Assembly: GCF_018861315.1 (NCBI RefSeq)
Contig: NZ_JAHLDL010000007.1
Coordinates: 1-64,000 of the forward strand
Direction: 5' to 3'
DNA from: Clostridium bowmanii
GTDB lineage: Bacteria > Bacillota > Clostridia > Clostridiales > Clostridiaceae
DNA length: 64,000 nucleotides
Every line of letters starts with the position of its first letter. Within the stretch, counting starts at the first letter, position 1. The translations under genes were made by a program, and so were the position numbers. This document shows positions 55,620 through 64,000 of the stretch, piece after piece. Under the pieces are notes generated by a model. The model searched no databases. It was not told where the DNA came from and saw only the letters and a program-made list of their open reading frames with translations.

Positions 55620-56498
55620 ATGATTAGGAGTATGACTGGGTTTGGAAGAGGAAGATCTGAAAAAGATGGTAAAAGATTTACCATTGAGATTAAGAGTGTT
55701 AATCATAGATATTTCGAAACCAATATAAGAATGCCCAGAGTGTTAATATCTTTTGAGGATAAAATCCGAAAAATAATTGGTGAAAAAGTAAAAAGAGGAA
55801 AACTTGACGTATTTGTAACTCAAGGTAATTATGATAAGGAAGATGTAGAAGCTTATTTAAATGAAAAATTAGCTGAAAGTTATATGAACTGCTTTAGAGT
55901 TCTAAAAGATAAATATGATCTTCGAGATGATATATCAGTTTCTCAAATTGCTAGATTACCTGAGGTAGTAACTCTTAAACAAAAGGAGGAAGATGTTTCA
56001 GAGACTTTTGAGCAGATTGAACAATCATTAAATGAAGCCCTTGAAGCTCTTCTTTTTATGAGAGAAAGAGAAGGAGAAAAATTACTAGAGGATGTTATGT
56101 GTAAATGTGATTTAATCAATGGGTTGGTTCAAAAGGTTAAAGAAAGAGCTCCCGTTGTCTTTTGTGAGTACAAGGGGAAACTAACTCAAAGGCTAAATGC
56201 TCTTCATAAGGAAGTTGAATTTGATGAGAATAGAGTTGCCATGGAAGTTGCAATTTTTGTGGATAAAGCTGGAATTGATGAAGAAATAGTAAGACTTAAT
56301 AGTCATATACAGCAAATGAAGGAAACTCTAATAATAAACGGACCGGTTGGAAGGAAGCTTGATTTCATTATTCAAGAAATGAATAGAGAAACTAACACTA
56401 TAGCTTCGAAAGCAAATGATTTAGAAATTTTAAATACAGTAATTGATATGAAAAGTGAAATAGAAAAAATTAGAGAACAAATACAAAACATAGAATAA
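55620..56498 (+). CDS. yicC: YicC-family endoribonuclease
   Basis: 292 residues: N-terminal '[10 protein letters not shown]' and '[16 protein letters not shown]', C-terminal '[22 protein letters not shown]'. YicC/YloC proteins are endoribonucleases. ATG 55620 follows GGAAGGA. It heads the yicC-remA-gmk-rpoZ-coaBC run. Confidence 0.93.
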   Translation: MIRSMTGFGRGRSEKDGKRFTIEIKSVNHRYFETNIRMPRVLISFEDKIRKIIGEKVKRGKLDVFVTQGNYDKEDVEAYLNEKLAESYMNCFRVLKDKYDLRDDISVSQIARLPEVVTLKQKEEDVSETFEQIEQSLNEALEALLFMREREGEKLLEDVMCKCDLINGLVQKVKERAPVVFCEYKGKLTQRLNALHKEVEFDENRVAMEVAIFVDKAGIDEEIVRLNSHIQQMKETLIINGPVGRKLDFIIQEMNRETNTIASKANDLEILNTVIDMKSEIEKIREQIQNIE

Positions 56499-56512
56499 AC
56501 AGGAGGCGCGCG

Positions 56513-56785
56513 ATGAGTATAAAATTAATAAACATAGGTTTTGGTAACATTGTTTCAGCAAATAGATTGGTAGCAATAGTAAGCCCTGAATCAGCTCCAA
56601 TTAAAAGAATAATTCAAGAAGCAAGGGATAGAGGTATGCTAATTGATGCTACTTATGGAAGAAGAACCAGAGCGGTTATTATCACAGATAGTGATCATGT
56701 TATTTTATCAGCTGTTCAACCTGAAACTGTTGCACACCGCTTATCTGTTAAAGATGATGATCGTTTAGACGAGGTTGAGGAATAA
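56513..56785 (+). CDS. remA: RemA-family regulator (DUF370)
   Basis: 90 residues, with '[28 protein letters not shown]' (in part) and '[12 protein letters not shown]'. In Bacillus RemA activates biofilm matrix and osmoprotection genes; in clostridia the role is unclear. GGAGG at 56502-56506 precedes it. Its stop shares a base with the gmk start. Confidence 0.93.
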   Translation: MSIKLINIGFGNIVSANRLVAIVSPESAPIKRIIQEARDRGMLIDATYGRRTRAVIITDSDHVILSAVQPETVAHRLSVKDDDRLDEVEE

Positions 56786-57396
56786 TGGGGTGTAAAGGTC
56801 AGCTCATTGTTATTTCAGGACCTTCCGGTGCTGGTAAAGGAACTGTATGCAAGTCGCTTCTCCAAAAAAATGATTTTTGGATTTCGGTGTCTGCCACTAC
56901 TAGAAGTCCAAGGAATGATGAAATAGATGGAGTAAACTACTATTTCATAACAAAAGATAAATTTTTAGAAAAAATTGAAACAGAAGATTTTCTTGAATAT
57001 GCAGAGGTTTATGGAAATTATTACGGTACACCAAAATCTGAGGTTTTAAAAGTATTAGATAGCGGCAGAGATGTAATACTTGAAATAGATATTCAAGGCG
57101 CGCTTATGGTTAAGAAGTCCTATCCCAATGGTTTATTTATTTTTATTCTTCCGCCATCCATGGAGGAATTAAAAAATAGAATTACCAATAGGGGCAGTGA
57201 AACACCAGAGTCTTTAATTACTAGATTTACATCAGCTCATAATGAAATTAGTTTCGTGTCAAAATATGATTATGCAGTTGTTAATGATACTGTAGATAGT
57301 GCTTGTAAAAAAATTGAAAGCATTGTAATTGCAGAAAGATGTAGAGTAGATAGAATGAATGGAGTTTTTTTAAAGGAGGAAAATATTAATGAATAA
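56785..57396 (+). CDS. gmk: Guanylate kinase
   Basis: 203 residues. P-loop 'GPSGAGKGTV', 'TTRSPRNDEIDGVNYYFI' and 'YGTPKSEV' for GMP binding, 'DIQGAL' lid. Phosphorylates GMP. Overlaps remA by one base and rpoZ by eight. Confidence 0.97.
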   Translation: MGCKGQLIVISGPSGAGKGTVCKSLLQKNDFWISVSATTRSPRNDEIDGVNYYFITKDKFLEKIETEDFLEYAEVYGNYYGTPKSEVLKVLDSGRDVILEIDIQGALMVKKSYPNGLFIFILPPSMEELKNRITNRGSETPESLITRFTSAHNEISFVSKYDYAVVNDTVDSACKKIESIVIAERCRVDRMNGVFLKEENINE

Positions 57397-57607
57397 TTCA
57401 ATGATAAACCCATCAATAGTAGATTTATTAGAAAAGGTTGATAACAGATATTCCTTAGTTGTGGCAACATCAAAAAGAGCAAGACAACTAATAGAGGGTC
57501 AAAGCCCACTTGTACATGTGGATTCTACGAAACCAGTTACTATAGCTATACATGAGATCTATGAAGGAGCTATTTTGGCTATTACAACAAAAGAGGGAAT
57601 AAAATAG
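57389..57607 (+). CDS. rpoZ: RNA polymerase omega subunit
   Basis: 72 residues. 'NPSIVDLLEKVDNRYSLVVATSKRARQL' (in part) is the omega signature. It promotes beta-prime folding and polymerase assembly. The start lies inside the end of gmk; AAGGAGG precedes it. Confidence 0.95.
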   Translation: MNNSMINPSIVDLLEKVDNRYSLVVATSKRARQLIEGQSPLVHVDSTKPVTIAIHEIYEGAILAITTKEGIK

Positions 57608-57608
57608 T

Positions 57609-58799
57609 ATGAAAAATACAAAGACAGTAGTTATTGGTGTAACAGGTGGTGTAGCTGCTTATAAAGCATTAGATGTTATTAGTAGATTAAGGAAAGAAGA
57701 TGTTTGCGTACATGTTATAATGACTAAAGCGGCATCGGAGTTCGTAAATCCAATAAGCTTTCAAGCATTAAGTCAAAATATTGTTATTCATGACATGTTT
57801 GATGAGCCTAAAGCCTGGGAGATACAACATGTATCTCTTGCTAAAAAAGCTGATTTAATGGTTGTAGTTCCAGCAACTGCTAATATAATTGGTAAAGTTG
57901 CAAATGGTATAGCGGATGATATGCTTACTACTACTATTATGGCAACAGTGGCACCAGTGATATTTGCCCCAGCAATGAATGTCAATATGTACAATAATAA
58001 AGTAGTACAGGGTAATATTCAAAAACTTATGGCTTGTGGTTATGAGTTTATTTCTCCTACTTCAGGAAGACTGGCCTGTGGTGATATAGGACAAGGAAAA
58101 TTAGCACAAACTGAAGATATTTTTGAAATAATTATGAGTAAATTATATCCCATAAAAGACATGTTGGGCATTAGTGTTTTAGTTACAGCAGGGCCTACAA
58201 TTGCACCAATTGACCCTGTAAGATTTATAACAAATAGATCTACAGGCAAAATGGGCTATGCAATTGCAAAGGAAGCTAGAGATAGAGGGGCTGTTGTAAC
58301 TTTAATATCTGGTCCATCTAATGAAAAAGAGCCCTTTGGTGTAACTCTCATAAGGATAAATACTAATGAAGAGATGAGGGCGGCTGTATTAAATAAGTTT
58401 GAAGATAGTGATATAGTTGTAAGTGCGGCGGCTGTGGCAGACTTTAAACCTAAAATATACTCTAATAGTAAAATTAAAAAAGGCGAAAATGGATTAACTT
58501 TAGAATTTGTACGTGACAATGATATTTTAAAAGAATTAGGACTACATAAGAAAAATCAAATATTGGTAGGATTTGCGGCTGAAAGTAATGATCTACTTCA
58601 AAATGCAAAAGCAAAACTTACGAATAAAAATTTAGATTATATAGTTGCTAATGATATAACAGCGGCAGATATTGGCTTTGGAACTGAGGATAATAAAGTG
58701 ACTATTTTAAGCAAAGATAGGGATCCAATTGCAATAGCAAAAATGACAAAAAAACAAGTCGCTGGGGAATTGTTTAGTTTAATAAATAAAAAGCGCTAA
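57609..58799 (+). CDS. coaBC: Bifunctional phosphopantothenoylcysteine decarboxylase/synthetase
   Basis: 396 residues: a CoaC flavoprotein half ('GVTGGVAAYKALDV', 'PAMNVNMYNN', 'SGRLACGDIGQGKLA') and a CoaB half ('VTAGPTIAPIDPVRFITNRS', 'AAVADFKP', 'VGFAAES'). Two successive steps of coenzyme A synthesis. A terminator hairpin overlaps its stop codon. Confidence 0.96.
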   Translation: MKNTKTVVIGVTGGVAAYKALDVISRLRKEDVCVHVIMTKAASEFVNPISFQALSQNIVIHDMFDEPKAWEIQHVSLAKKADLMVVVPATANIIGKVANGIADDMLTTTIMATVAPVIFAPAMNVNMYNNKVVQGNIQKLMACGYEFISPTSGRLACGDIGQGKLAQTEDIFEIIMSKLYPIKDMLGISVLVTAGPTIAPIDPVRFITNRSTGKMGYAIAKEARDRGAVVTLISGPSNEKEPFGVTLIRINTNEEMRAAVLNKFEDSDIVVSAAAVADFKPKIYSNSKIKKGENGLTLEFVRDNDILKELGLHKKNQILVGFAAESNDLLQNAKAKLTNKNLDYIVANDITAADIGFGTEDNKVTILSKDRDPIAIAKMTKKQVAGELFSLINKKR

Positions 58800-58810
58800 T
58801 GCGCTTTTTT
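58788..58810 (+). terminator. Terminator overlapping the coaBC stop
   Basis: Stem AAAAAGCGC/GCGCTTTTTT, loop TAAT containing the coaBC stop codon; T6 follows. Confidence 0.8.
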
Positions 58811-58847
58811 ATGTTATAGAAAATTACAAAATCAAAAGGGTGATTGT

Positions 58848-61049
58848 GTGTATCAGTATGCTGGAGTTGTGGTGAATAACGATTCGGTTCAAGTGGATAA
58901 GATTTTTACATATAAAATACCTGTTAGTTTAATAGGTAAAGTTCTTTTAGGATTTAGAGTTAAGGTACCCTTTGGCAGGGGAAACAAGAAACTGGATGCG
59001 TTTGTATTAGAATTGTATAAGCAATGTGATAATGTTAATAATATTAAGGAAATAGCCAGTATTTGTGATGAAATGCCACTTCTTAAAATAACTGATATTG
59101 AACTTGTGAAGATTATGAAAAAAAAGTATCTTTGCACTTATTTAGAATGCATAAAAGTTATTGTTCCAAGAGGGATAACAAAAGGTATAAAAAGCAAAAC
59201 TGCACAGCTGTTAACTGTAAGTAAGGAACTAGAAGGTAAATTTTTAAAGGAACCTTATAAAAATATTTATGAGCAAGTACAACTAAATAATATGAAATAC
59301 AACAAAAATGAATTCAGTATAACTTTCAGTAAATCCTTGTCATCAGTTAATACCATGATTAAACATGGGTTTCTATCTACAGAAGAGATTGTAATTAATA
59401 GGTACAGTGAAAAAAACTATGCCAAATATGAAGAAAGAGTACTAAATGAGAAGCAACAACGATCAGTAGATTTTATAATGAATTCCGGGTATAAAAAATT
59501 TTTAATACATGGAGTTACAGGTAGTGGAAAGACTGAAATATACATGAATTTGGTAAGTTATATGTTAAAAGAAAATAAACAATCTATAATACTTATACCA
59601 GAAATATCACTAACACCTCAAATGGTCGAAAGATTTAAAGGGCGATTTGGTCGTGATATAGCAGTTTTTCATAGTAGATTATCGGATGGTGAACGTTTTG
59701 ATGAATGGATGAGAGTAAAGCTTGGAAATGTTAAAATTGCCATAGGGGCTAGATCAGCTATATTTTTACCTTTTGAAAACTTAGGATTAATTGTTATAGA
59801 TGAGGAGCAGGAAGCAAGTTATAAATCAGACAGTAATCCAAAATTTGATGCTAGGGAAATAGCCAATATCAAATGTGAGCTGGAGGATTGTAAATTATTA
59901 CTCGGCTCAGCGACACCATCTATTGAAAGTTACTATAGGGCTTCAATGAAGGAGCTACAGCTGATTACTATTAATGAAAGGGCTGATGGTGCTGCCATGC
60001 CCAAAGTAGAAATCGTTGATATGAGGGAAGAACTCATGAATAATAATCGTTCAATCTTTAGTAAATCACTACATGAAGGAATTATAGAAGCTTTAGGGAA
60101 AAATGAGCAAGTAATATTATTTTTAAATAGAAGAGGATTTTCAACTTTCGTGTCTTGTAGAAAATGTGGCTATGTTTTCAAATGTAAAAAATGTGATATA
60201 TCGCTGACCTATCACAATTCAAGTGAGTACTTAACTTGCCATTACTGTGGGGAAAAAGAAAGAATTAGTAAAACTTGCCCTAGTTGTGGAAGTAGTTATG
60301 TGAAATATTTTGGAGTTGGGACAGAAAAAATTGAACAAGAAATTAACAGAATTTTTCCAAGTGCAAAAACCTTGAGAATGGATTTTGACACAACACGGAA
60401 AAAAAATTCTTATGAATATATATACAATACCTTTAAAAACAAACAAGCAGATATTTTGATTGGAACTCAAATGGTAGCTAAAGGATTAGATTTTGAAAAT
60501 GTTACATTAGTAGGAGTTATAGCTGCAGATTTATCATTGAATTTACCTGATTTTAGGGCTTTTGAGCGTACATTTCAACTTTTAACTCAGGTCTCAGGAA
60601 GATCAGGTAGAGGTAAAAAAGAAGGAAAAGTAGTTATACAAACTTATAGTGCAGATAATCTCACCATACAATATGCTGCAGCTAATGATTATGATAATTT
60701 CTATAAAAATGAAATTTTGCTCAGAAAACTTATGGACTATCCACCCTTTACCAGTATTCTTGTTATATCTATGAGCTCTGAGGATGAAAATTTGTTAATA
60801 AAAAGTATACAAAATGTTGGCATAAATTTAAAATATAAAATTGGAGATAATGATAAAATTAAAGTACTAGGACCCTGTCCTTGTGGAATATCTAAAATTA
60901 AGAATTTCTACAGATGGCAAATTATAATTAAAGGAAATATTAAGGGAGATATTGCACAGGATATAAAAAATTTAGTTTATGAATCAGTTAAAAATATTTA
61001 TAATAGTGTAAGGGTTAGTATAGATATTAATCCGAGTAGTATGAGTTAA
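58848..61049 (+). CDS. priA: Primosomal protein N' (replication restart helicase PriA)
   Basis: 733 residues. N-terminal DNA-binding domain, Walker A 'GVTGSGKTEIYMNL', DEEQ box ('IDEEQEASYKSD'), eight zinc-ligand cysteines ('CRKCGYVFKCKKCD', 'CHYCG', 'CPSCGS') and helicase C motifs ('GTQMVAKGLDFENVTLVG', 'QVSGRSGRG'). GTG start after AAAAGGGTGAT. The stop codon TAA and the following bases belong to repeat copy 3, so the repeat ends the frame. Confidence 0.95.
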   Translation: MYQYAGVVVNNDSVQVDKIFTYKIPVSLIGKVLLGFRVKVPFGRGNKKLDAFVLELYKQCDNVNNIKEIASICDEMPLLKITDIELVKIMKKKYLCTYLECIKVIVPRGITKGIKSKTAQLLTVSKELEGKFLKEPYKNIYEQVQLNNMKYNKNEFSITFSKSLSSVNTMIKHGFLSTEEIVINRYSEKNYAKYEERVLNEKQQRSVDFIMNSGYKKFLIHGVTGSGKTEIYMNLVSYMLKENKQSIILIPEISLTPQMVERFKGRFGRDIAVFHSRLSDGERFDEWMRVKLGNVKIAIGARSAIFLPFENLGLIVIDEEQEASYKSDSNPKFDAREIANIKCELEDCKLLLGSATPSIESYYRASMKELQLITINERADGAAMPKVEIVDMREELMNNNRSIFSKSLHEGIIEALGKNEQVILFLNRRGFSTFVSCRKCGYVFKCKKCDISLTYHNSSEYLTCHYCGEKERISKTCPSCGSSYVKYFGVGTEKIEQEINRIFPSAKTLRMDFDTTRKKNSYEYIYNTFKNKQADILIGTQMVAKGLDFENVTLVGVIAADLSLNLPDFRAFERTFQLLTQVSGRSGRGKKEGKVVIQTYSADNLTIQYAAANDYDNFYKNEILLRKLMDYPPFTSILVISMSSEDENLLIKSIQNVGINLKYKIGDNDKIKVLGPCPCGISKIKNFYRWQIIIKGNIKGDIAQDIKNLVYESVKNIYNSVRVSIDINPSSMS

Positions 61050-61146
61050 CAACATTTCAGAAGGAAAGTTTACATTATTTTTTAAATGAAAATTTAAATA
61101 TCCTTCTGAAGTCGTTAATGTTACACCTTCGAAGAAGATGAGTAAC
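61045..61146 (+). repeat. Dispersed structured repeat, copy 3
   Basis: 102 bp, the most diverged copy: TTAACAAC-AT-TTCAGAAGG, an A/T-rich apical region, CCTTCTGAA-GTCGTTAA, a spacer, then hairpin CTTC-GAA-GAAG and ATGAGTAAC. It fills most of the gap between priA and def, and supplies the priA stop (TAA 61047-61049). Confidence 0.85.
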
Positions 61147-61184
61147 TTCAAAGAAGATAAATTAATAACAAGGAGGGTTTTTGA

Positions 61185-61637
61185 ATGGCTATAAGAACAA
61201 TTAGAACTTATGGGGACGACATTTTAAGGAAAAAAAGCAAAATAGTAGATGAAATTAACCCAAGGATTTTACTATTAATTAAAGATATGAAAGAAACCAT
61301 GTATAATTCAAAGGGAATAGGTCTTGCTGGTCCGCAGGTTGGTATTTTAAAAAGAATAATAGTTATTGATATTGGAAATGGACCTATGGCACTTATTAAT
61401 CCAGAGATAATAGAAACTATGGGTGCAAATGTGTCCAATGAAGGGTGCCTAAGTATACCAGGGGTACAAAAAAATGTAGAAAGGCCTAATGAAGTAACAG
61501 TAAAGGCACTGGATGAAAAGGGAGAAGTCGTAGTTATAAATGGAGAGGGTCTTCTTGCAAGAGCATTCTGCCATGAAATAGATCATTTAGATGGCATATT
61601 GTTTGTAGACAAAGCAATAGACGATGAGGAGAAATAA
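61185..61637 (+). CDS. def: Peptide deformylase
   Basis: 150 residues. The three metal-site motifs are present: '[10 protein letters not shown]', 'EGCLSIPG' (Cys ligand) and '[11 protein letters not shown]' (two His and Glu). Removes the formyl group from nascent chains, working with the next gene, fmt. AAGGAGG precedes the ATG. Confidence 0.97.
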   Translation: MAIRTIRTYGDDILRKKSKIVDEINPRILLLIKDMKETMYNSKGIGLAGPQVGILKRIIVIDIGNGPMALINPEIIETMGANVSNEGCLSIPGVQKNVERPNEVTVKALDEKGEVVVINGEGLLARAFCHEIDHLDGILFVDKAIDDEEK

Positions 61638-61638
61638 T

Positions 61639-62568
61639 ATGAAAATAATTTTTATGGGTACGCCAGAGTTTTCGGTGCCATCCCTTGCTAGACTTATAAA
61701 TGAATTTGAAGTTTGTGCTGTTTTTACTCAGCCAGATAGACCAAAAGGAAGAGGCAAAAATTTGGCAATGTCTCCGATTAAACAATTAGCAATTTCACAT
61801 GATATACCGGTATACCAGCCAATAAGAATTAAAAAGAACGAGGAAATCATAGAAGTAATTAAAAATTTAAAACCTGATTTTATTGTAGTAGTGGCTTTTG
61901 GTCAGATACTTCCAAAGGAAGTATTGGATATTCCTAAATATGGGTGCATAAATTTACATGCATCATTATTACCAAAATATAGAGGGGCTGCTCCTATTAA
62001 TTGGTGCATAATTAATGGAGAGACTAAAAGTGGGAATACAACCATGCTTATGGATGTTGGTATTGACACTGGAGATATGTTTCTAACAGAAGAGGTAGAA
62101 CTAACGAGTACTATTACCGCTGGTGAATTGCATGATATTCTTAGCAATAGTGGTGGTGAACTTTTAGTTAAAACAATAAAGGGTATAGTAGATAATGAGA
62201 TAGTGCCAGTTAAGCAAGGAGATGAGATTAACTCATATGCGCCTATGCTAAATAAGAAAATGGCAAATATAAATTGGGCTGACAGCAATGCTAATATTCA
62301 TAATTTTATAAGAGGATTAAATCCAACGCAAGTTGCATATACTCATTATGACAACGGCGTAATGAAAATATATAAATCAAGAGCAATTGATGAAGAGTCG
62401 AATAAAAGCATTGGAAGTATTATAGAGGTTTCAAAAGAGGGAATAAAGGTATCAACTGGTAGTGGCATTTTACTTATTGAAGAGATACAATTTCCAGGTA
62501 AAAAGCCATTAAAAGTTAAGGACTATATAATAGGAAATAAGATAGAGGAAGGTATTATTTTAAATTAA
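61639..62568 (+). CDS. fmt: Methionyl-tRNA formyltransferase
   Basis: 309 residues. '[12 protein letters not shown]', the 'QPDRPKGRG' loop, '[18 protein letters not shown]' with the catalytic His-x-S-LLP, and 'DTGDMF'. Formylates initiator Met-tRNA. ATG 61639 follows GAGGAG, one base after the def stop. Confidence 0.97.
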   Translation: MKIIFMGTPEFSVPSLARLINEFEVCAVFTQPDRPKGRGKNLAMSPIKQLAISHDIPVYQPIRIKKNEEIIEVIKNLKPDFIVVVAFGQILPKEVLDIPKYGCINLHASLLPKYRGAAPINWCIINGETKSGNTTMLMDVGIDTGDMFLTEEVELTSTITAGELHDILSNSGGELLVKTIKGIVDNEIVPVKQGDEINSYAPMLNKKMANINWADSNANIHNFIRGLNPTQVAYTHYDNGVMKIYKSRAIDEESNKSIGSIIEVSKEGIKVSTGSGILLIEEIQFPGKKPLKVKDYIIGNKIEEGIILN

Positions 62569-62583
62569 GAGAGGTGAATGAAT

Positions 62584-63261
62584 ATGTTTTTTTATGATAG
62601 TACTATGCTTATATTATTGCCAGCTATAATTATATCGGCACTCGCACAGCTTAAAATTAAGTTTTCTTTTAGTAAATATTCTAAGGTCAATAGTGCAAAT
62701 GGTTACACTGGGGCACAGGTAGCTAGAATGCTACTAGATGAGGGTGGACTTTTTGATATACCAATAGAAATTGTAGGTGGAAAACTTACTGACCATTACG
62801 ACCCATCTAAAAGAGTTATGAGACTCTCAGCCGAGGTTTATAATGGGACTTCAGTAGCATCTATAGGGGTTGCTGCCCATGAGACTGGGCATGCTCTTCA
62901 AGACAAGGAACATTATGCACCTTTAAAAATAAGGAATGCAATAGTGCCAGCAGTTAATTTTAGTTCTAATGCATCATGGTTATTATTTTTAGTAGGAATA
63001 ATTTTAAGTGTTCAGCCTTTAATATATGTTGGAATTATTTTATTCTCAGCCGTGGTAGTATTTCAGTTAATTACTCTACCTGTTGAATTTAATGCATCTA
63101 GTAGAGCACTTACAATTTTAGAATCTAAAAGTATACTTTATGGAGATGAACTAAAAGGGGCAAAATCAGTACTTAGTGCAGCTGCTATGACATATTTATC
63201 TGCAGCACTTATGGCGATTTCTCAGCTTATAAGGCTAATTCTATTAAGTCGCGACAGATAA
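62584..63261 (+). CDS. YugP-family membrane zinc metallopeptidase
   Basis: 225 residues with a HExxH site ('AAHETGHALQD') between hydrophobic helices (about 5-22, 120-150, 150-175, 200-218). PF04298-type; substrate unknown. ATG 62584 gives proper spacing from AGAGAGG; ATG 62578 is too close. The place after fmt and before rsmB is conserved. Confidence 0.88.
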   Translation: MFFYDSTMLILLPAIIISALAQLKIKFSFSKYSKVNSANGYTGAQVARMLLDEGGLFDIPIEIVGGKLTDHYDPSKRVMRLSAEVYNGTSVASIGVAAHETGHALQDKEHYAPLKIRNAIVPAVNFSSNASWLLFLVGIILSVQPLIYVGIILFSAVVVFQLITLPVEFNASSRALTILESKSILYGDELKGAKSVLSAAAMTYLSAALMAISQLIRLILLSRDR

Positions 63262-63289
63262 AAATCAAATGAAAAATTGAGGTAATAAC

Positions 63290-64000
63290 ATGAATAATAG
63301 TAGACTTACAGCAATTATAGTTATTGAAAAAGTAATAAATGAAAATGCTTATTCTAATATAGTTTTAGGCATAGAACTTAACAAATCAGATCTAAATGAT
63401 AAAGATAAAGCGCTAGTTACAGAAATAGTTTATGGCACTTTAAAATATAAATATACTATAGATAAAATATTGAGCAGATTTATAAAAAAAGGTTTTGAAT
63501 CCTTAGATAGTTTTGTTTTAAACATACTAAGGATATCAGTTTATCAAATTAGGGTTTTAGATAAAATCCCCAGCTTTGCTGTTGTTAGCGAGGCTGTAAA
63601 CTTAACAAAAAAGATGAGCAATGCGGGAGCAGCGCAACTTGTTAATGGAGTACTTAGAAACTATCTAAGAGAGGACAATGCACCCTATTATAATGGAAAA
63701 AATGATATTGAAAGATTATGCTTTGAGTATTCATTTACTAAGGCTTTAGTTAAACTATTTATAAGGCAATATGGAATTGTCACCGCTGAGGAAATTCTAA
63801 GGGGCTTAAATTGTAGACCTGATGTTACAGTTAGAGTAAATACTCTGAAATTAACTTATGATGAAATATGGCAAAAACTTATAGAAAATGGGTATAATAT
63901 AGAAAAAGGCTATGCGTGCTTGGATGCGATACGGATTATAAAAGGTAAAAATATAGAGAATAACCTTTTATTTAATGAAGGAAGCATAACAGTTCAGGAT
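63290..64000 (+). CDS. rsmB: 16S rRNA m5C967 methyltransferase RsmB, 5' part
   Basis: 237 codons in the window; the frame runs off the end. The NusB-like RNA-binding domain comes first ('DKDKALVTEIVYGTLKYK', 'PSFAVVSEAVNLTKK', 'FVNGVLR'-type 'LVNGVLRNYLR'), and the SAM methyltransferase domain begins near the end. ATG 63290 follows GAGGTAA. Confidence 0.93.
   Translation, partial: MNNSRLTAIIVIEKVINENAYSNIVLGIELNKSDLNDKDKALVTEIVYGTLKYKYTIDKILSRFIKKGFESLDSFVLNILRISVYQIRVLDKIPSFAVVSEAVNLTKKMSNAGAAQLVNGVLRNYLREDNAPYYNGKNDIERLCFEYSFTKALVKLFIRQYGIVTAEEILRGLNCRPDVTVRVNTLKLTYDEIWQKLIENGYNIEKGYACLDAIRIIKGKNIENNLLFNEGSITVQD

Overview
The window comes from the chromosome of a low-GC, endospore-forming Firmicute, most likely Clostridium in the strict sense. 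Evidence: very AT-rich DNA, strong AGGAGG-type ribosome binding sites, frequent TTG/GTG starts, a complete spoIIIAA-AH cluster, spoIVB, spo0A, spoIIM, dacF and ytfJ, and the gene order nusB-folD-xseAB-ispA-dxs-tlyA-nadK-argR-recN-spoIVB-spo0A that is typical of clostridia. I cannot name the species. No rRNA, tRNA or CRISPR array was seen.

Layout. 1-830: the 3' end of a TnpB gene with the right end of its IS200/IS605-type element, an (ATT)14 tract, a bidirectional terminator and a strongly folded candidate RNA of unknown family. 0.8-3.7 kb: rqcH and dapF. 3.8-10.3 kb: a type IV pilus operon (pilB, pilC, four prepilin-like proteins, and three small proteins in the PilM/N/O position). 10.6-16.6 kb: efp and the spoIIIA operon (mother-cell side of the feeding-tube channel). 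16.6-29.4 kb: a housekeeping run (Asp23-like, nusB, folD, xseA/B, ispA, dxs, tlyA, nadK, argR, recN) ending in spoIVB and spo0A. 29.6-36.9 kb: spoIIM, a XerD-like recombinase with altered catalytic residues, dacF, scpA/scpB, ytfJ with its DUF2953 partner, and a second D,D-carboxypeptidase.

37.0-43.5 kb is the most unusual part. A gene for a PyrK-like flavin/iron-sulfur oxidoreductase is split. Its first 15 codons, with a good ribosome binding site, lie at 37032-37076, and the rest resumes in phase at 42551. Between them is a 5,474-bp element bounded by 23-bp imperfect inverted repeats, each abutting a TG dinucleotide. It encodes a large serine recombinase, a 50-residue protein behind a palindromic promoter region, a ClpE-like Clp ATPase and a PAP2-family membrane phosphatase. 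Removing the element at the TG core would restore a 330-residue reading frame, so this looks like a small, perhaps reversible, gene-interrupting integrative element (formally like the sigK skin element) in a metabolic gene.

43.5-55.4 kb is accessory metabolism: a FAD oxidoreductase paired with the split gene, a sugar dehydrogenase/isomerase pair with an AraC regulator, a YkgJ/SEC-C protein, a ferritin-like protein, asparaginase, a guanine-riboswitch-controlled purine permease and an LL-DAP-type aminotransferase. 55.6-64 kb is the conserved yicC-remA-gmk-rpoZ-coaBC-priA-def-fmt-yugP-rsmB run; rsmB leaves the window.

A roughly 100-bp structured repeat occurs three times (34.3, 49.8 and 61.0 kb). 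Its small second hairpin shows a compensatory base-pair change between copies. One copy supplies the C-terminus of ScpB and another the stop codon of PriA. A second, orphan IS605-type right end lies beside the middle copy.
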